From Planctomycetota bacterium (GTDB lineage Bacteria > Planctomycetota > UBA8742 > UBA2392): a stretch of 53,239 nucleotides of DNA. Positions 22,591 to 30,871 of the stretch are shown piece by piece. How positions within the stretch are numbered: the first letter of the stretch is position 1; each line of letters opens with the position of its first letter. Position numbers and translations under genes: made by a program. The stretch covers positions 1 through 53,239 of the forward strand of contig JAIOJA010000021.1 in the NCBI GenBank assembly GCA_019912315.1. The letters run 5' to 3'. The notes beneath the pieces were generated by a model. The model saw nothing but the letters and a program-made list of their open reading frames with translations, had not been told where the DNA came from and did no database searches.

Positions 22591-23901
22591 CTACTCCGCA
22601 AGAGTTTCAGAAATGGTGGGCGAGCCCGACGAGGGAAGCGCAACTCCAAGGTGTTCGCGCGCAAATGTCTGGAACGCGCCGGCGTCATCGCTGGTGCAAT
22701 CGACTGTGAAGCGATCGGCGATCGGCACGGCCTGCGGGGCGTTTGCACCCTCGAACACCGCCGCGCGAACGCCCGCGGGCGGCACCTCCGCAGCAGGCGC
22801 GAGCGATGCGCCGTCGATATGAACCACACCGTCGAAATCGGCGCTGCAACGGATGCGCAGCTTCACTTTGTTGGGAAAGCTCGCGCGCGGCACGTACTCG
22901 AACCCGCCTTTGTGCAGCCATTGGGTTGTCGGTGTTGACCCGTCAATGGTCAACGTCAAGGCCGAAGCGACTTCGTCCACCAGCAGGTCGATCATCACGC
23001 TGCCGGCCGTGTGGCTGGCGACGTACACCCATGCACCCAGGGCGAACACGCGCCCGGACTCAAGCGGCGGGTCGCGGTCGATGAGGTCCTGGCGAAGGTC
23101 GCCCGCCGTCACGCCGTCGCCCGTGATCTTGAGAGACCCGCCCCCGAACAGCGCCAACCCGGTGTCGCGAGAGAACACCCCGCCGCCGGATTCGACGCCC
23201 CAGTGCTCGAACGTGCCGCCGGCTTCACTTTCGAATGCAGCGTCGGTCACCGCGTTGCGGGCGTCCGTGAAGTCTCCGTAAGTCACCGGAATCACGCGCG
23301 TGCTGACGGACGGCCCGTGCTCGGGGCGAATACGGAACTCCTCCTGCCCTGACGGTACGCGGTGGTGGGCGTTGTCCCGCACGCATTCGATCACGATTCG
23401 CTGGCTCAAGATGCGTTCGTCGTCGACGAGGTTTTCTTCCGCGTCGACTGTCTGGTCGCTGACGTAGCACGCGGAATCGCCGGCATTGTTGGCGTCAGAA
23501 ATGACCGCGCCAGCACCTACGGCGTTCGCGGCAATGCTCTCGCTGTCTGCCAGCATGGCGCGCTGAAGTTCATGCAGCAGCTCGGCCTGGCTTGCGCCGC
23601 CAGCGTTCAGTTCAGCACCCAGGGCGTCACCGATCCAGCCCGCCAGCGACTGCTGAAGCAGCGTGCGCCAGCCGCGGGCGATACGCGCCGCGTCAGTCAG
23701 TACACTGACCGCGTCCAGTCGGTCGCGCTCGACGATACCGTCGTTCAGGACATCGACGAATTCCTCTCGCAGCTTGTCGAGTGAACGGAAGGTCTCACCG
23801 CTACCACTGAAACGGAGGTTGCGGTCTGCCAGATTGTCGATCTGTTTGAAGGCACGGGCGTACTGGCCCAGCACCTCGAAGATAGCGGTGTAGTTCGGCA
23901 T
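22591..23901 (-). CDS. Phage-like structural protein with a jelly-roll domain
   Basis: A 436-residue protein. Residues 1-140 are mostly helical (FEVLGQYARAFKQIDNLADRN). Residues about 215-370 (FEHWGVESGGGVFSRDTG, GRVFALGAWVYVASHTAGSV) have the signature of a carbohydrate-binding jelly-roll (CBM4/9-like), as found in phage minor structural proteins. It lies between the possible connector gene and two further structural-looking genes with gaps of 7 and 2 bases. Contains the palindrome TTGACCCGTCAA at 22935. Confidence 0.68.
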   Translation of the reverse strand: MPNYTAIFEVLGQYARAFKQIDNLADRNLRFSGSGETFRSLDKLREEFVDVLNDGIVERDRLDAVSVLTDAARIARGWRTLLQQSLAGWIGDALGAELNAGGASQAELLHELQRAMLADSESIAANAVGAGAVISDANNAGDSACYVSDQTVDAEENLVDDERILSQRIVIECVRDNAHHRVPSGQEEFRIRPEHGPSVSTRVIPVTYGDFTDARNAVTDAAFESEAGGTFEHWGVESGGGVFSRDTGLALFGGGSLKITGDGVTAGDLRQDLIDRDPPLESGRVFALGAWVYVASHTAGSVMIDLLVDEVASALTLTIDGSTPTTQWLHKGGFEYVPRASFPNKVKLRIRCSADFDGVVHIDGASLAPAAEVPPAGVRAAVFEGANAPQAVPIADRFTVDCTSDDAGAFQTFAREHLGVALPSSGSPTISETLAE

Positions 23902-23908
23902 GGTTTCC

Positions 23909-24571
23909 TCAGGCGCGAGTCACGCGCGAAGTGAATGGAGAAAGTGTTTCGCTTGCGACCGACAGTCGAATCAGCGGAAGGGCAAGCCGGGCTTCGCGCC
24001 GCCAGTGGGTTGCAAGTGCCGCCGCAGGATCGTCCGGGCGCGTGCTTAAGTGGTCATAGATGAAAAACAGTGCGTAGGTTGCGCACGCATCCGCCAGCGG
24101 CGACAACACATCCGCGCGCCAACCCTGCGGGCAGCGCGCGTTCAGCAGCACGTCGATCACCCGTTTGGCGCGGGCAAGTGGCTCAGCAAACCCGGGACGC
24201 CCCGCAAACTCGCCGCCGTCAAGAAAGCCGGCCACGTCCTTCTGCCGCACCGTGACGTCATCGTCGTCGGCGTAGAACACATCGATGGTCACGTCAAACG
24301 GCACGGCGCTGGTCAGTTCGACGCTGCCGCTCAGTCCGCTGGAGCCTTGCTGCACCAGCGAGATTTCGCCGGTGGCACCGTTGATCGTGCCGTCGGCGAC
24401 AAGTTGCGTGCGCGCGGCGTCGCGGTACAGACTGACGGTCGTGTCGCCGCCGGATTGTGTGACCCGTGGGTACAGGCGCCCGTGGTCGGTGTTTGCGCGC
24501 TTTGCGCCGTCAATCAGCCAGCGCGAGAACACACCGTACGGGTCATCATGTGTGGTTACGTATTCAAGCAT
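23909..24571 (-). CDS. Possible head-tail connector protein
   Basis: A 220-residue protein directly downstream of the major capsid gene, where phages place head completion genes. The N-terminal half is beta-rich (TTVSLYRDAARTQLVADGTINGAT). The C-terminal half is helical (ARAKRVIDVLLNARCPQGWRAD, DACATYALFFIYDHLSTR), similar in pattern to head-tail adaptors. Assignment rests mainly on position. Confidence 0.6.
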   Translation of the reverse strand: MLEYVTTHDDPYGVFSRWLIDGAKRANTDHGRLYPRVTQSGGDTTVSLYRDAARTQLVADGTINGATGEISLVQQGSSGLSGSVELTSAVPFDVTIDVFYADDDDVTVRQKDVAGFLDGGEFAGRPGFAEPLARAKRVIDVLLNARCPQGWRADVLSPLADACATYALFFIYDHLSTRPDDPAAALATHWRREARLALPLIRLSVASETLSPFTSRVTRA

Positions 24572-24639
24572 GGCTTACCTTGGGAGGGTGCGGGGGCCCG
24601 TTGATCAACAGGCCCCCGCCGGGGACATCCAGTTCAGCC

Positions 24640-25776
24640 CTAGCTGGTCGCCAGGTTGGTGATGACGCCATGGCCGCCATCACCGCCGTTCTGGATTTCG
24701 AGGGTGTACTCGCCAATGAGTTGTGCCTTGCGGAAGTCGCCGGACTCCGCCAGCGGCTTCACGAAGAAGCTGCGCCCCTGCAGCGGCATTACCTGCAGCT
24801 TGTCGAGATCGAGCAGCAGAATCTTGTCCGCCGGCACCCAGCGCGACAGCACGACGCGCTGTACGCCGAAGTCGGACTCGTAGACATCCACGACGTTGCG
24901 CAGAGCAGCACTCTCCGGCTCATAGCGCCGGCTGCTCTGGATGAAGCTGCTGATTTTGCGCTTCTGGAAGCCGTTGCAGACGATCGCGTTGGGGCGCCCG
25001 CCCCTGGCCCACACATTGCGCAGGCTCGCGTTCAGGATGTCTTCCGTCAGCACGGCGGCGCTTTTGTCTTCCACGACGCCGGTCACGAACTGCAGCAGCC
25101 CGCCCATGGTGCGACGCACGGCGGTGCTGCCCTGGGGGTTCGCGGCGGCCTTGTAGCCGCAGATCACTGTCTGCTCGAGCGAACGCATCAACTCACGCAG
25201 TCGCTGAATCACCTGGTAGTCGAACTCGCGCTCGACAGCGTGCAGACCGACGGCGTCCATGCTGCCGCTGATGGTGACGGTTTCGGTGAAGATCTGGCTG
25301 TAGTTCTCTTTGCGCACACGGGCGCGGTAAGCGGCCGGCGCGGCGTCTTCACCTTCAAGGGCCGCATGTCCAATGACATCCATCCGCTGCCCATCGACAA
25401 CAGGCGCCGCGGTGCTGCCGCCATAGCCTCGGCTGACAGTCAACGTGTTGGTGCTGACGCCGGTGACCTGCATGACCTCGTCGCTGCCCGCGAGCTTGAC
25501 GAGATCGCCGACACGGAACACGCCGCCGTCGTCAACGACGATGCTGGTGTCGTCGTCGTCGTAGCCCGCGCCGTTGTTGATGGCGCTGTAGTTGGGGTTC
25601 AACTGGTCCTCGAACCACTCGTGGCGCGTGGACTTCGCCGCGTAGCGCGGGCTGCCGATTGCATCCAGCAGCGGCGTGTCAAAGGGCGAGATCAGCCCGA
25701 CCAGATCGCTGACGTCGTCAACAAGTTCGGGCAGGCTGGCGCCCGCGTCATAGGTTGCTTTTCCGGTAAAACTCAT
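24640..25776 (-). CDS. Major capsid protein, SU10-like (DUF5309) family
   Basis: A 378-residue protein. The opening (VDDVSDLVGLISPFDTPLLDAIG, then TRHEWFEDQLNPN) is the hallmark of the SU10 / DUF5309 major capsid family with HK97 fold. The middle section (VRKENYSQIFTETVTISGSM, EFDYQVIQRLRELMRSLEQT) and the P-domain-like GRPNAIVCNGFQKRKISSFI segment fit as well. It is preceded by a small protein in the scaffold position and the portal gene. It is intact, with its own ribosome-binding region (GGAG before ATG), and has no frameshifts, so the cluster is under selection or recently acquired. Confidence 0.85.
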   Translation of the reverse strand: MSFTGKATYDAGASLPELVDDVSDLVGLISPFDTPLLDAIGSPRYAAKSTRHEWFEDQLNPNYSAINNGAGYDDDDTSIVVDDGGVFRVGDLVKLAGSDEVMQVTGVSTNTLTVSRGYGGSTAAPVVDGQRMDVIGHAALEGEDAAPAAYRARVRKENYSQIFTETVTISGSMDAVGLHAVEREFDYQVIQRLRELMRSLEQTVICGYKAAANPQGSTAVRRTMGGLLQFVTGVVEDKSAAVLTEDILNASLRNVWARGGRPNAIVCNGFQKRKISSFIQSSRRYEPESAALRNVVDVYESDFGVQRVVLSRWVPADKILLLDLDKLQVMPLQGRSFFVKPLAESGDFRKAQLIGEYTLEIQNGGDGGHGVITNLATS

Positions 25777-25824
25777 GGGAGAACTCCTTTTGGGGTTTGG
25801 GTGAATGTCGGCCGGGCCTTTCGC

Positions 25825-26226
25825 TCAGGGCCTGGGGCGCCGGCGCCGAATCTCCTGGACTTGACGTGTCAATGATCCGTGCTTGAGCGCGCGTCGCAGG
25901 CTGTCGGGGTCATGCTCGGCGAGTTTCTGGTTCGCCGGCGAACTCGCCTTGTCGAACAGATAGGGTCGAGTCGCGCGTAACTGCGTGAAGACTTTGTCGA
26001 GGTCTTCGTCCGGCCTGAAGTCTCCAAGCTTCAGCGCATCGCCCGGGTAGAGCAGCCCTTCACGTGGCGCACGCTCCAGGAACGCGCGTTCGATGCGGGC
26101 CTGCTCTACGGTCGTGCTGTGCTCGTGCTCGAGCTGCGCGACTTTGTCCAGGGCGGCTGTGAGTTCGTCGGTCGGTTCCGGCAGCAGGGCGCGGAGTTGG
26201 TCAGAGAGAGAGGGTTCTTTAGTCAT
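25825..26226 (-). CDS. Small protein in the scaffold position
   Basis: A 133-residue protein. ATG 26226 lies inside the end of the portal gene (8-base overlap), a typical coupling; the reading frame extends upstream into the portal gene without a better start. It has a charged, helical composition (DELTAALDKVAQLEHEHSTTV), as expected of scaffolding proteins or proteases' partners. No protease motif is visible. TTGACGTGTCAA at 25861 lies in this gene. Confidence 0.62.
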   Translation of the reverse strand: MTKEPSLSDQLRALLPEPTDELTAALDKVAQLEHEHSTTVEQARIERAFLERAPREGLLYPGDALKLGDFRPDEDLDKVFTQLRATRPYLFDKASSPANQKLAEHDPDSLRRALKHGSLTRQVQEIRRRRPRP

Positions 26227-27604
26227 GGCTGCTTTCTCCGGTCTGCCCTTGACTGGCGCGAAGGGCTGCAAGGTTCGTTTCCCAGGCCTGGCGGGCGCTT
26301 TCGAGGTCCGTGAAGCCGTCCGGGTCGTCCCGGTACATCAGGGCCCAGGGGGTTGTCATGCCGTGGCGCAGACGCCAGTCGTCCACGCTCATGCGCTCGG
26401 CGGCGTTCTGCTCGAGCATCGGTTCGGGATAATTGACATGAATGCCGACTTCGCCGTGCAAGCCTTCGTGCTCGCGCAGGACGGCCAGGGTGGTGTCCAG
26501 CAGTTCCTGCTCAAAGGCGCGGAACACCTGCTGGCGCTCTACACGGTCTTCCAGCACAGGCGTTTGCTGTGCAAGCACACTGACGCCGCTGATGTTGGCG
26601 CCGACATTGACACTCAGCACGCTTTCCGGAATGCGCTGCGTTTTCAGCAACGTGCGCAGGAGGAATTCCAGGTCGGCAATCAGGTCGCTGATCGGCGCGT
26701 TGGGTGATTTAAAATTTACACCGAAGGGCTCGTGCCCGCTGACGTTGAAGCTGATGGCGCGGGCCGGCCCGATGGCGATTTCCTGGTTTGGGTCCGGATT
26801 CACGATTTCCATGACGCCGAAACCCTGCATGGCGACGGTATGCGCGAGCTCGCTGAGTTTGGCGTTGAACTCGGTGTTGGCGTAGGCGACGCCGCGTCCG
26901 CGACCTTCAACCCAGAAGCCATCCACGGGCAGGCGGTCATGCACAAACACGAACGGAACACACCCCAGCCCGTGCTCTTGCTCTGACAAAATGCGACCGC
27001 CGGCGACGGTGGAGACACGCCACGGAGACCAGACGTGGGCAAGGGAGCCGTCGCCGGCGGCGAATGCGACGACCGCGCTGGGAGAATCCGGGCGGTCAAA
27101 ATCAGGCAGCACAACCAGGCGGTGCGCGGGCCATGGCCAGTAGCGCACCTCGCCGTTCTCGTAGCTCACGCGCACCGCGCCGACACCTTGCAGGCGCGTC
27201 ATGCGGTCGATGCCAAGCATCAGGCGGTCCATGGGGTTGCGGCTGTATACGCGCTGGATACGCTCGCGTGCGCGATCGGAGGTTTCGAACGTACGCTCGA
27301 CGGGTCGGCGGTAAAGCTGGCTTAGAACGTCGATCACGACGCGCGTGATATTCAGGAACTGCTTGTGCGGGCGGCGCAGGAATTCGCCGGCGCTCTCGCC
27401 GGGCAGGCGCGGGATGTAGCGAAGCTGGTCGCCGTTGTGCATGTCCCAGATGAAGCGGGACTCGTCGCGGCGGGCGTTGTCGCCTTCACTGGTGTACAGT
27501 GCGAACAACTCTTCGGGGCGGGTGACGCTGGCCCGCTGCGTGCGCATGACCGGTGAGGTCTGCTCAAGCGCGAGCGAAAGTGCTTTTGTAAATGAGTCCG
27601 ACAT
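26219..27604 (-). CDS. Phage portal protein
   Basis: A 461-residue protein. Position as first gene of the capsid cluster, length, and features such as RFIWDMHNGDQLRYIP, the wing-like beta region (VRVSYENGEVRYWPWPAHRLVVLPD) and the long C-terminal helical part (DLIADLEFLLRTLLKTQRIPES, LEDRVERQQVFRAFEQELL) fit SPP1 gp6-type portal proteins, which form the dodecameric DNA gate of tailed-phage heads. The gene starts 83 bases from the divergent argS start. No terminase genes are found between portal and argS, or anywhere in the window. Confidence 0.8.
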   Translation of the reverse strand: MSDSFTKALSLALEQTSPVMRTQRASVTRPEELFALYTSEGDNARRDESRFIWDMHNGDQLRYIPRLPGESAGEFLRRPHKQFLNITRVVIDVLSQLYRRPVERTFETSDRARERIQRVYSRNPMDRLMLGIDRMTRLQGVGAVRVSYENGEVRYWPWPAHRLVVLPDFDRPDSPSAVVAFAAGDGSLAHVWSPWRVSTVAGGRILSEQEHGLGCVPFVFVHDRLPVDGFWVEGRGRGVAYANTEFNAKLSELAHTVAMQGFGVMEIVNPDPNQEIAIGPARAISFNVSGHEPFGVNFKSPNAPISDLIADLEFLLRTLLKTQRIPESVLSVNVGANISGVSVLAQQTPVLEDRVERQQVFRAFEQELLDTTLAVLREHEGLHGEVGIHVNYPEPMLEQNAAERMSVDDWRLRHGMTTPWALMYRDDPDGFTDLESARQAWETNLAALRASQGQTGESSHD

Positions 27605-27687
27605 TCGTTCACCTCAGGTCAGGGCTGACTTCTGCCCCTTAACCTCTCCGGGCGATGTCGCAAAAACAGTCAGGACAGGACGGCGAA

Positions 27688-29640
27688 ATGGGCTTTATCG
27701 AAAACAAGGTCGCGGCCGAAATGGCGCAGTGGCAAGGGTTTCAGGCTGCCGAAATAAATTCGGAGAAAATCGCCGAAGCCCTGACGCGCCCCCCCAAGCC
27801 AGACATGGGTGACCTGGCATTCGCCACGTTTCGCTTCGCCAAAGACGCGGGCGTGAAACCGAATGAGCTGGCCGCCAAACTTGCCCACGGCGCCGAAACC
27901 GGCGGTCTGATTGACGCAGTGACAGCCGCCGGCCCGTACCTGAACCTGACACTGAACCGCACGGCGATCGCGTCGAACGTGCTGACCGAAATCGAAACGC
28001 AGTCCGCAGGCGCGGAGGCGCGCGACTGGCGCTACGGTGACGGGACCAGCGGGCGCGGAAACACGCTCGTTATTGACCTGTCAAGCCCGAACATCGCCAA
28101 GCCCCTGGCGGTGCACCACCTGCGCTCCACCATGATCGGCTACAGCATCAAGCAACTGCGCGAGTCGCAGGGCTGGCAGGTCGTGGGCATTAACCATTTA
28201 GGCGACTGGGGCACCGGCTTCGGCAAGCTGATCGCCGGCGTCAAGCAGTACTTTCCCGAGATCGCTGAGCGCGCAAAGACGGAAGAGAGCCCGCTGGGCG
28301 ACATGACCGTCCAGGAGCTGAATGAAACTTACGCACGCTTCAACAGAGAAGCGAAAGACAACGAAGCGATCGCCGAGGCCGGCAAGGACGAGTTTGCGAT
28401 TCTCGAGCGCTACATCGAGGCGCTACTGGTCAAGCCCGACGAGCCGAACGAGCTTGATGTTGCGGCCAAAGAGAGCGGCATCGTCAACTTCCGCATCTGG
28501 CAGCACGCGCGGGAAATCAGCCTGGCGGAGTTCGAGCGCATGTACGCGCACCTGGGGCTAAGTTTCAAGCTGTGGCCCGTGGTCGACACCGAGCACGCCA
28601 CCGTACTGACGAAGGAGCCCGCGAGTTTCTACCGCGAGCACTGCATCTACGTGGGCGAAAGCTACTACGTCACAGCCGAAGACCTGTGCCGGCGCCTGAT
28701 CAACGACGCGCTCGAAAACAGGGTCGCCGAGGAAGACGAAGGCGCGCTGGTGATCTTCACCCACGGCAAGGACAAGCCGCCGCTGATCCTGGTGAAATCG
28801 GACGGCGCCACAAGCTATCACGCGCGCGACATGGCCGCTGCGCTGTACCGCAAGCGGCACTGGAAGCTGGATGAAATGACATACGTGGTCGGCGGCGAGC
28901 AGAAGCTGCACTTCGACCAGTTGTTCAAGGCACTGAAAGCGCTCGATCACGACTGGGCCGACCACTGCTCGCACACGGACTTCGGGCTGATGCTGTTCCA
29001 GCAATCCGACGGCAAGTGGGCCAAGACCAGCACGCGCAAAGGCACGGCGATCATGCTGGAGCACTTGCTGGATGAAGCCGTGCAGGCCGTGCGGGACATC
29101 ATCAGGGAGAAGAACCCGGAGCTGGCCGGCAGCCCGGACATGGAGCAGGTTGCCCACGCGGTCGGCGTCGGGGCTGTAGTGTTCAATGACCTGAAGAACG
29201 GTCGCCGCAACAACGTGAAATTTGACTGGGACGCCGTGCTCGATTTTGAGGGCGAGTCAGGCCCGTACATGCTGTACCAGTTCGTGCGCATGGGCAGCGT
29301 CACGGAAAAATACCGCGAGAAGTACGGCGAGCCTGTCTTTGAGCAGGGCGACGCGGACCGCCTGGGGCTAGATGAGGAATGGAAGATCATCCAGCAGCTT
29401 GCCGCGTTCCCTGACGCGGTTGCCAAGGCCAGCGCAGATTTCGAGCCGAGCATCGTCGCGCGCCACCTGGTTGAGTTGGCCGGGCTGACCAGTTCGTGGT
29501 GGACGGCCACGAAAGACACGCGCATTGTCGGCGACGACGAAGGCCTCAGCCTTTCGCGTGTACGCCTCGTCAACGCGATCCGCAAAGTTCTCGGGCGCGG
29601 CCTGTCACTGCTGGGCATGTCGCTCGTGGAGCGCATGTAA
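27688..29640 (+). CDS. argS: Arginyl-tRNA synthetase
   Basis: A 650-residue class I synthetase that charges tRNA-Arg. I prefer ATG 27688, which has AGGA at a 7-base spacing and starts at the conserved N-terminal additional domain (GFIENKVAAEMAQWQ). An earlier ATG at 27655 would add 11 residues. The HIGH-type motif reads PLAVHHLRST, then NHLGDWGTGFGKL; the second signature is KTSTRKG in place of KMSKS, a normal ArgRS deviation. The C-terminal DALR anticodon-binding domain ends in LGMSLVERM. The gene is convergent with the TPR gene that follows (stop codons adjacent) and divergent from the phage portal gene. The palindrome TTGACCTGTCAA lies at 28073. Confidence 0.93.
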   Translation: MGFIENKVAAEMAQWQGFQAAEINSEKIAEALTRPPKPDMGDLAFATFRFAKDAGVKPNELAAKLAHGAETGGLIDAVTAAGPYLNLTLNRTAIASNVLTEIETQSAGAEARDWRYGDGTSGRGNTLVIDLSSPNIAKPLAVHHLRSTMIGYSIKQLRESQGWQVVGINHLGDWGTGFGKLIAGVKQYFPEIAERAKTEESPLGDMTVQELNETYARFNREAKDNEAIAEAGKDEFAILERYIEALLVKPDEPNELDVAAKESGIVNFRIWQHAREISLAEFERMYAHLGLSFKLWPVVDTEHATVLTKEPASFYREHCIYVGESYYVTAEDLCRRLINDALENRVAEEDEGALVIFTHGKDKPPLILVKSDGATSYHARDMAAALYRKRHWKLDEMTYVVGGEQKLHFDQLFKALKALDHDWADHCSHTDFGLMLFQQSDGKWAKTSTRKGTAIMLEHLLDEAVQAVRDIIREKNPELAGSPDMEQVAHAVGVGAVVFNDLKNGRRNNVKFDWDAVLDFEGESGPYMLYQFVRMGSVTEKYREKYGEPVFEQGDADRLGLDEEWKIIQQLAAFPDAVAKASADFEPSIVARHLVELAGLTSSWWTATKDTRIVGDDEGLSLSRVRLVNAIRKVLGRGLSLLGMSLVERM

Positions 29641-30840
29641 TCAAGCAAGCTGCCCGTCGTCGCCGATTGGTGCAAGCCCCGCGCGTTCCAGGGCCAGGCG
29701 CATGCCCTTCAGGACGCCGCGCCGCGTGTATTCATCGTTGCGGGCGCTCAGGCCGGCCCAGCCTGCCTCCCACAGCCTCCGGGCTTCCGGCAGACGCCCG
29801 AGTTCCACCAGCACTGCGGCCAGATGGCTCTGGGCATAGCAAAGCCGGGCATCCAGCCCATGCAGGGTCGCCAGGGCGATGGCCTCACGATAGCTGGCTT
29901 CCGCATCCGCCAGGCGCCCGCTCTGTTGCTGAACATCTCCCAGTCCGGTTAACCACTGTTGTATGGCCAGGTTGTTGTTCATTTCCCGCGCCATTTCAAG
30001 CGCGCAGCGGAGGCCTTCAATCGCTTCGTCCGTTCGACCATCAACGCCATTCAGCAAGGCCAGCGTGCCTGCGGCCGCCTCCTCTCCGCGCCGGTTGCCG
30101 ATCTTGCGGGCCAACAGGATCGCGCGATTCAAAGCGTCGCGCGCTATGTCGTGATCTCCCTCTTCGCAATGCCACACGGCAAAGTTGATCAGCGACACGA
30201 GCTGCCGGTTGCGGTCTCCCCGTTTCGCCCAGAACTCGGAGGCTCGGAGGTGTGCCGCGCCAATGTCGGGGCCGTTGTCGGAATGCGAGCGCACGACCGT
30301 CCGAACCGACTCCAGCAGTTGATACCCGCAAGGGTCAGCCTCCCTGGTCACGTACCTCGCCATCTGGTCGTACTGGCGTGTCGCGCCGTCGAGAGAACCA
30401 AGCTGGTAGTGGATCTGCCCGGAAGCGAAGTGCCCGTGGGCCCTCAGATGGTCATCCGAGCCGGGGTGTACGGCGAGGCGCTGGAACAGCTCAAGCGCAC
30501 GGGCGTGGCGGTACCCTCTGTCTTCAATCACCGCACTGCGAAACAGGTAGATGGCGCCTTTTCGCCGCGCTTTCTTCGCGTCTTCACCGCTGAGCACGTG
30601 CAGCGAAGCATCCGCGTGCTTTGCAAGCTCCATGGCGAGCCTGTCGGATGTGTGCGGTTTGAAGCGCCCGACCCATTGCGGGGTTTGCAATTCCGGTGTC
30701 CCGCCGCAGAGTTCTTCGATCAGGTCCAGGGCAAGGGCATGCAGCTTTCCCCGGTCACTGACCGGCTGCAATTCATAGGCCGCGTCGCGCACCAGGGCGT
30801 GGCGGAAAAGGTAGGCGGTCTCAGCATGAAGTTCAGGCAC
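29641..30840 (-). CDS. TPR-repeat protein, paralogue A
   Basis: A 399-residue protein starting with GTG 30840. The opening HAETAYLFRHALVRDAAYE, LQP is a region that normally lies between the ATPase and TPR parts of large regulatory proteins (STAND/cyclase-associated type). About nine TPR units follow (RHARALELFQRLAVHPGSDDH, EASYREAIALATLHGLDAR). No NTPase, kinase or cyclase domain precedes it. The gene downstream on the same strand order (30872-32356) is a paralogue with the same opening. Convergent with argS and sharing no intergenic space. Confidence 0.78.
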   Translation of the reverse strand: MPELHAETAYLFRHALVRDAAYELQPVSDRGKLHALALDLIEELCGGTPELQTPQWVGRFKPHTSDRLAMELAKHADASLHVLSGEDAKKARRKGAIYLFRSAVIEDRGYRHARALELFQRLAVHPGSDDHLRAHGHFASGQIHYQLGSLDGATRQYDQMARYVTREADPCGYQLLESVRTVVRSHSDNGPDIGAAHLRASEFWAKRGDRNRQLVSLINFAVWHCEEGDHDIARDALNRAILLARKIGNRRGEEAAAGTLALLNGVDGRTDEAIEGLRCALEMAREMNNNLAIQQWLTGLGDVQQQSGRLADAEASYREAIALATLHGLDARLCYAQSHLAAVLVELGRLPEARRLWEAGWAGLSARNDEYTRRGVLKGMRLALERAGLAPIGDDGQLA

Positions 30841-30871
30841 GCGTCGATTCTAGCCGGGCCAGTCCCGTGGG

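Noticed and set aside
25825..26226. Capsid maturation protease
   Set aside because: No serine protease or ClpP-type motif; helical and charged composition fits a scaffold-like protein only.
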